Shown in pieces: positions 3,908 to 7,694 of a stretch of DNA of 7,694 nucleotides (its first letter is position 1; every line of letters starts with the position of its first letter). Made by a program: the position numbers and the translations under genes. The notes under the pieces are model-generated. The model did not search any database and had not been told where the DNA came from. It saw only the letters and a list, made by a program, of their open reading frames with translations. Source of the DNA: an uncultured Flavobacteriaceae bacterium (lineage in GTDB: Bacteria; Bacteroidota; Bacteroidia; Flavobacteriales; Flavobacteriaceae). The stretch spans positions 1-7,694 of the forward strand of contig CALIIP010000127.1 in assembly GCA_938018045.1 (NCBI GenBank). Direction: 5' to 3'.

Positions 3908-6784
3908 ATGAGAAAATTACTCTGCGCTATCCTAATGTTATCTACAACATTTATGATGGCTCAAACTACAATTACAGGAACAATTACAGACGAAGGATCA
4001 GGGCAACCAATTCCAGGAGCAAATGTAACAGTTGTTGGAAAATCTTTAGGAACATCGGCTGATTTTGATGGGAAGTATTCGCTAGAAGTAGCTCAAAACC
4101 CTCCATTTACAGTTGAAATTTCTATAATAGGATATTCTTCTACAACCGTTGAAGTAACTTCAAACGACCAAACGGTAGATGTTTCTTTAACCGAAACAGC
4201 AACTTCTTTAGACGAAGTAGTAGTTTCTGCATCAAGAACTCCAGAACGTATTATGGAATCTCCAGTAACCGTTGAAAGAATGGATATTAGAGCAATTAGA
4301 AATACGTCTTCTCCATCTTTTTATGATGGCTTAGAAAACTTAAAAGGTGTTGATATCAACACAAATAGTTTAACAAATAAAAGTGTAAACACAAGAGGAT
4401 TTGCAACATTTGCAAACACTCGTTTTATGCAATTGGTTGACGGTATGGACAATTCATCACCAGCATTAAATTTTGCTATAGGAAATTTATTGGGAATGAA
4501 TGAATTGGATGTAAAGACAATTGAGATTTTACCAGGAGCAGCATCAGCTTTATACGGAGCAAATGCATTTAATGGGATTTTATTTATGGAAAGTCAAAAC
4601 GCTTTTGACTCTCAAGGATTTAGTATGTATGCAAAATCAGGAATTACATCATCAAGTAATGGTGGCGACAATCAATTTGTAGATTTCGGATTTAGAGCAG
4701 CACATGCTTTTAGTGAAAAGTTTGCTGCAAAAGCAACATTTTCTTTCATGAACGGTACAGAATGGCACGCAACAGATTACAACCAATATATAGATGGTGG
4801 AGCTGGAAATGCTGACATTACAACACCAGTTGCTGCAGGAGCTACTTCTTTTGATCAAGCAAATATATATGGTGATGAAATACAAATAGAGTTAGATTAT
4901 GATGCTTTAGCAAATGCTCCAGCAGGAACATTTGGAACTGCTACAGTTTCGAGAACTGGGTATAAAGAAGAAGATTTAACAAATTATAATGCAGAAAGTG
5001 TTAAAGCCAATATCACTTTAAATTTCCGCCCATTTGCAAATGATTTTGAAATTGAACTTAATAGTAGATTTGGAACCGGAAATACCATATACCAAGGAGC
5101 AAATCGTTATAACATTAAAAACTTTTTCTTGCAACAGCATAAATTAGAGTTTAAAAACGACAACTTCTTTGTAAGAGGATATATAACAGATGAAGATGCA
5201 GGTGATTCTTATGATATGCGTTTTACAGGTATAAATATGAATAAAGCTACTTCACCACAATGGTATCAAACGTATGCTCAAACTTATTTAGGAGCTCTTA
5301 CTGGAGCAATTCCTGGAGTTCCTGCGGGAGATGTTAATATAGCAAATGCTACAGCAAGACAAAATGCGGATGCCGTTGCTACACCACAACCTGGAACACC
5401 TGAATTTGAAGCACTACTTGAGTCTGTTACTTCGAATCCTGATTTAGCAGAAGGATCTAAGTTTGTTGATCAAACGAAACTTTACCATGTAGATGCAAAC
5501 TATAACTTTGGACACCTTATGGGAGATTGGGGAGATGTAATGGTAGGTGGTTCTTGGAGAAAATATTCTTTAAACTCTCAAGGAACTATTTTTACAGATT
5601 ACGATGGTCCAATTAATTATACAGAACACGGAATTTATACGCAAGTGCAAAAGAAGTTTGCAGACGACAGATTAAAGTTTACAGGATCTATTCGTTATGA
5701 TAAAGCACAAAACTTTGATGACAACATTTCACCAAGAGTATCATTTGCATATAGTGCTGGAGAAGATAGAAATCATAATTTTAGAGCATCGTTTCAAACT
5801 GGTTTTAGAAACCCTTCAACACAAGATCAATACATTGGTTTAGATGTAGGAAATGCATTATTAGTTGGTTCTTCACCAGAAAACTTAGACAGATATACAT
5901 CTGCACCAATAGGAACAAGCGCGACAGCACAAGCTTTAGGATTCCCTTCTTCTGTACAAGTAACAGGGAGAAATGGATATGAAAACGCATGGACATTATC
6001 ATCCGCACAAGCTTTTGGAGCAGCATTTGCAGCGGCTACTTCACCAGCCGAAGCAGCAGCAGCAGCAGGACTTTTAGATTCAGCACCTGTTGATTTTGTA
6101 AAGCCAGAAAAGGTAACGGCATATGAAGCAGGTTATAGAGGTCTTTTAGGGAAAGTAACTGTTGACTTTAGTGCATATTTTAATCAATATGAAGACTTTA
6201 TTGGTCAGAAAGTAGTATTAGCACCATTATATGGTCAAGCAAACTTATCTGATATTACTGCTTTACCTCCATTTTTAGGTGGGCCAACACCTACAGCATT
6301 AATTGCTTTAGGAAACGGAGATGTACAACCATTCTCTTTATATACTAATTCTTCAGCAGAAATTGATTCTTACGGTGCAGCAATTGGTTTAGGTACAAAA
6401 CTTGGTGGAGGATATAATGTTGGTTTTAACTATACCTATGCTAAGTTCGATTTCGATCAGGCAACAGATCCAGATTATGAAGCAGGATTTAACACTCCTG
6501 AACATAAAATAAAAGTTTCTCTTGGAAATCCAAATGCATTTAAAAACTTCGGTTTTAATATCAATGCACGATGGAGTGATGAATTCTTATGGCAATCTAC
6601 TTTTATAGATGCTGTTGTTGATTCAAGAACAGTAATTGATGCACAAATAAGTTATTCACTTCCTAAATGGAAATCACTATTTAAAATTGGTGGCGCAAAT
6701 CTTGGAGGTCAAGAATATTTAAGTGCACCAGGAAATGGTTTAATAGGATCGCAATATTTTGCTTCTTGGACACTTAATCCATAA
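3908..6784 (+). CDS. TonB-dependent outer-membrane receptor with carboxypeptidase-like regulatory domain
   Basis: A gated outer-membrane transporter of about 958 residues, energised by TonB-ExbBD; the substrate cannot be told from sequence. The preferred start is ATG 3908, because it places a signal peptide at the N-terminus (MRKLLCAILMLSTTFMMA, cleaved before Gln19). An in-frame ATG at 3848 would add 20 residues and bury it. Residues about 22-98 form a carboxypeptidase-like beta-sandwich domain (TGTITDEGSGQPIPGANVTV, then DFDGKYSL). LDEVVVSASR (101-110) is the TonB-box region. The plug (about 115-235) contains VNTRGFATFANTRFMQLVDG and LPGAASALYGANAFNGILFM. The rest is the barrel, with GFRNPSTQDQYIGL and VKPEKVTAYEAGYRGLL flanking a long loop of about 100 residues that includes an alanine-rich run. 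The protein ends WTLNP rather than in the usual terminal aromatic. No susD-like gene follows, so it is not a SusC/SusD pair here. A strong terminator follows it. Confidence 0.95.
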   Translation: MRKLLCAILMLSTTFMMAQTTITGTITDEGSGQPIPGANVTVVGKSLGTSADFDGKYSLEVAQNPPFTVEISIIGYSSTTVEVTSNDQTVDVSLTETATSLDEVVVSASRTPERIMESPVTVERMDIRAIRNTSSPSFYDGLENLKGVDINTNSLTNKSVNTRGFATFANTRFMQLVDGMDNSSPALNFAIGNLLGMNELDVKTIEILPGAASALYGANAFNGILFMESQNAFDSQGFSMYAKSGITSSSNGGDNQFVDFGFRAAHAFSEKFAAKATFSFMNGTEWHATDYNQYIDGGAGNADITTPVAAGATSFDQANIYGDEIQIELDYDALANAPAGTFGTATVSRTGYKEEDLTNYNAESVKANITLNFRPFANDFEIELNSRFGTGNTIYQGANRYNIKNFFLQQHKLEFKNDNFFVRGYITDEDAGDSYDMRFTGINMNKATSPQWYQTYAQTYLGALTGAIPGVPAGDVNIANATARQNADAVATPQPGTPEFEALLESVTSNPDLAEGSKFVDQTKLYHVDANYNFGHLMGDWGDVMVGGSWRKYSLNSQGTIFTDYDGPINYTEHGIYTQVQKKFADDRLKFTGSIRYDKAQNFDDNISPRVSFAYSAGEDRNHNFRASFQTGFRNPSTQDQYIGLDVGNALLVGSSPENLDRYTSAPIGTSATAQALGFPSSVQVTGRNGYENAWTLSSAQAFGAAFAAATSPAEAAAAAGLLDSAPVDFVKPEKVTAYEAGYRGLLGKVTVDFSAYFNQYEDFIGQKVVLAPLYGQANLSDITALPPFLGGPTPTALIALGNGDVQPFSLYTNSSAEIDSYGAAIGLGTKLGGGYNVGFNYTYAKFDFDQATDPDYEAGFNTPEHKIKVSLGNPNAFKNFGFNINARWSDEFLWQSTFIDAVVDSRTVIDAQISYSLPKWKSLFKIGGANLGGQEYLSAPGNGLIGSQYFASWTLNP
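6053..6067 (+). repeat. (GCA)5 trinucleotide run in the receptor gene
   Basis: Five tandem GCA codons encode Ala716-720 of the receptor, within an alanine-rich stretch (AFAAATSPAEAAAAAG) in a predicted surface loop of the barrel. Changes by whole units would keep the frame. Confidence 0.6.
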
Positions 6785-6804
6785 AAAAACAACTTAAAAT
6801 TTTT

Positions 6805-6837
6805 AAAAGTCCTTTGTTAATTCAAAGGACTTTTTTT
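6805..6837 (+). terminator. Strong intrinsic terminator after the receptor gene
   Basis: A perfect 12-bp stem AAAAGTCCTTTG (6805-6816) and CAAAGGACTTTT (6823-6834) encloses the loop TTAATT and runs into seven T (6831-6837). It starts 20 bp after the receptor stop codon. It separates the receptor transcript from atpD. The A-run on the 5' side also gives the reverse strand a T-run of four, but no gene approaches from the right on the minus strand. Confidence 0.93.
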
Positions 6838-6885
6838 ATGTATAAAAAAGAGTAGAAAATAGATTTATTTTTAAATTAAATCTCA

Positions 6886-6893
6886 TATCTTTG
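6886..6893 (+). promoter_or_regulatory. -7 promoter box (TATCTTTG) of atpD
   Basis: TATCTTTG followed by CA fits TAnnTTTG exactly. A TTTA (6864-6867) 18 bases upstream could serve as an imperfect -33 box. It lies just beyond the receptor terminator and predicts a transcription start near 6897-6899, giving an atpD leader of about 55-58 nt. Confidence 0.62.
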
Positions 6894-6905
6894 CACCTTG
6901 AAAAC

Positions 6906-6919
6906 CGAGAGCAATCTCG
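6906..6919 (+). promoter_or_regulatory. GNRA-tetraloop hairpin in the atpD leader
   Basis: CGAGA-GCAA-TCTCG forms a 5-bp stem closed by a GCAA loop, a stable GNRA tetraloop. It lies about 8 nt from the predicted 5' end of the atpD transcript and 35 nt before the ATG. There is no T-run after it, so it is not a terminator. A role in mRNA stability or translation is inference. Confidence 0.45.
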
Positions 6920-6954
6920 TGAAGTTAATAAGCTAATAATAAAGAGTTAAGGTA

Positions 6955-7694
6955 ATGACTAAAATTACAGGTAAAGTAGCACAAATTATAGGTCCAGTTA
7001 TTGATGTTGAATTTGCAGGAGGTTCTGAACTTCCTAGAATTTACGATTCATTAGAAATCACTAAAGGAGATGGTTCAAAACTAATCTTAGAGGTTCAATC
7101 TCATGTTGGAGAAAATACAGTACGTACAATCTCAATGGATTCAACAGATGGATTGAGTAGAGGTGTAGAAGCAGTCGCAACAGGAAGTCAAATTCAAATG
7201 CCAGTTGGAAAAGATGTTTACGGACGTCTATTTAACGTAATTGGAGACGCTATTGACGGTTTAGGGGATTTGCCTAAATCTGGTAAAGACGGACTTTCAA
7301 TTCACCGTGAAGCACCAAAATTTGAAGATTTATCTGTTTCTACAGAAGTATTATTTACAGGAATTAAAGTAATTGATTTAATTGAGCCGTATGCAAAAGG
7401 AGGTAAAATTGGATTATTTGGTGGAGCAGGAGTAGGTAAAACAGTATTGATCCAAGAGTTAATTAACAATATTGCAAAAGGACACGGTGGTTTATCTGTA
7501 TTTGCAGGAGTTGGAGAAAGAACAAGAGAAGGAAATGACCTTTTGAGAGAAATGTTAGAATCTGGAATTATAAAATATGGTGAAGCATTTGACGAATCTA
7601 TGGAAGAAGGTGGATGGGACTTGTCAAAAGTAGATATGAAAGGAATGAGAGAATCAAAAGCAACATTTGTTTTTGGTCAAATGAACGAACCACC
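6955..7694 (+). CDS. atpD: F1F0 ATP synthase subunit beta, 3' end outside the window
   Basis: The first 246 codons are present, about half of the roughly 500 residues usual for Bacteroidetes. The beta subunit carries the catalytic nucleotide sites of F1, on the cytoplasmic face of the inner membrane. The N-terminal barrel reads GKVAQIIGPVIDVEF. The Walker A loop is GGAGVGKT at 156-163, with Lys162 and Thr163. The catalytic Glu188 and Arg189 lie in AGVGERTREGND, and the frame breaks off just after FGQMNEP. A 20-residue stretch before it (about 211-231, EAFDESMEEGGWDLSKVDMK) looks like a lineage insertion relative to the E. coli protein. The ATG at 6955 is the only suitable start. The other ATP synthase genes are not seen upstream, consistent with a separate atpD(-atpC) locus. 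It has its own promoter behind the receptor terminator. Confidence 0.98.
   Translation, partial: MTKITGKVAQIIGPVIDVEFAGGSELPRIYDSLEITKGDGSKLILEVQSHVGENTVRTISMDSTDGLSRGVEAVATGSQIQMPVGKDVYGRLFNVIGDAIDGLGDLPKSGKDGLSIHREAPKFEDLSVSTEVLFTGIKVIDLIEPYAKGGKIGLFGGAGVGKTVLIQELINNIAKGHGGLSVFAGVGERTREGNDLLREMLESGIIKYGEAFDESMEEGGWDLSKVDMKGMRESKATFVFGQMNEP

Noticed and set aside
4652..4885. Minus-strand 77-codon open frame, cysteine-rich
   Set aside because: Antisense to the receptor barrel; the cysteines are reverse reads of Ala/Thr codons such as GCA and ACA.
5805..6026. Minus-strand 73-codon open frame
   Set aside because: Antisense shadow in the receptor gene without supporting signals.
3908..6954. 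SusC/SusD-type nutrient uptake locus
   Set aside because: The receptor is followed by a strong terminator and atpD; no susD-like or glycan-degrading gene is in the window.

Overview
The window is a piece of an AT-rich bacterial chromosome, almost certainly from a member of Flavobacteriaceae (Bacteroidetes). Three things point there. The large outer-membrane receptor has an N-terminal carboxypeptidase-like regulatory domain ahead of its TonB box and plug. The upstream regions carry repeated TAnnTTTG elements, the -7 box of the Bacteroidetes primary sigma factor, mostly without Shine-Dalgarno sequences. The SerS, RibF and AtpD sequences have flavobacterial-style motif variants. No mobile element, CRISPR array, tRNA or rRNA was seen, and no gene-free stretch exceeds 300 bases.

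Left part (1-868): the 5' part of a minus-strand gene for an exported TPR protein runs off the left edge. It is divergent from a 47-codon plus-strand gene that is missed by length-limited gene calling. That small gene is preceded by a nearly canonical sigma-54 (-24/-12) promoter, and its stop codon overlaps the end of serS tail to tail.

Middle part (861-3663): three minus-strand genes are probably co-transcribed in the order ribF (FMN/FAD synthesis), a small lipoprotein of unknown function, and serS (seryl-tRNA synthetase). ribF appears to start with TTG. The lipoprotein gene may have its own promoter, placed so close to the ATG that its transcript would be nearly leaderless. serS has a further -7-like box of its own.

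Right part (3664-7694): a 244-bp divergent region leads to a plus-strand TonB-dependent receptor of about 958 residues, closed by a strong intrinsic terminator. A separate promoter then drives atpD (F1 ATP synthase beta subunit), cut by the right edge. Its leader of about 55 nt holds a small hairpin with a GNRA tetraloop.

Most of the window is ordinary housekeeping and envelope content. The best candidate for something undescribed is the sigma-54-driven small gene that overlaps serS. The rest of the interest lies in start-codon, leader and transcription-boundary details.
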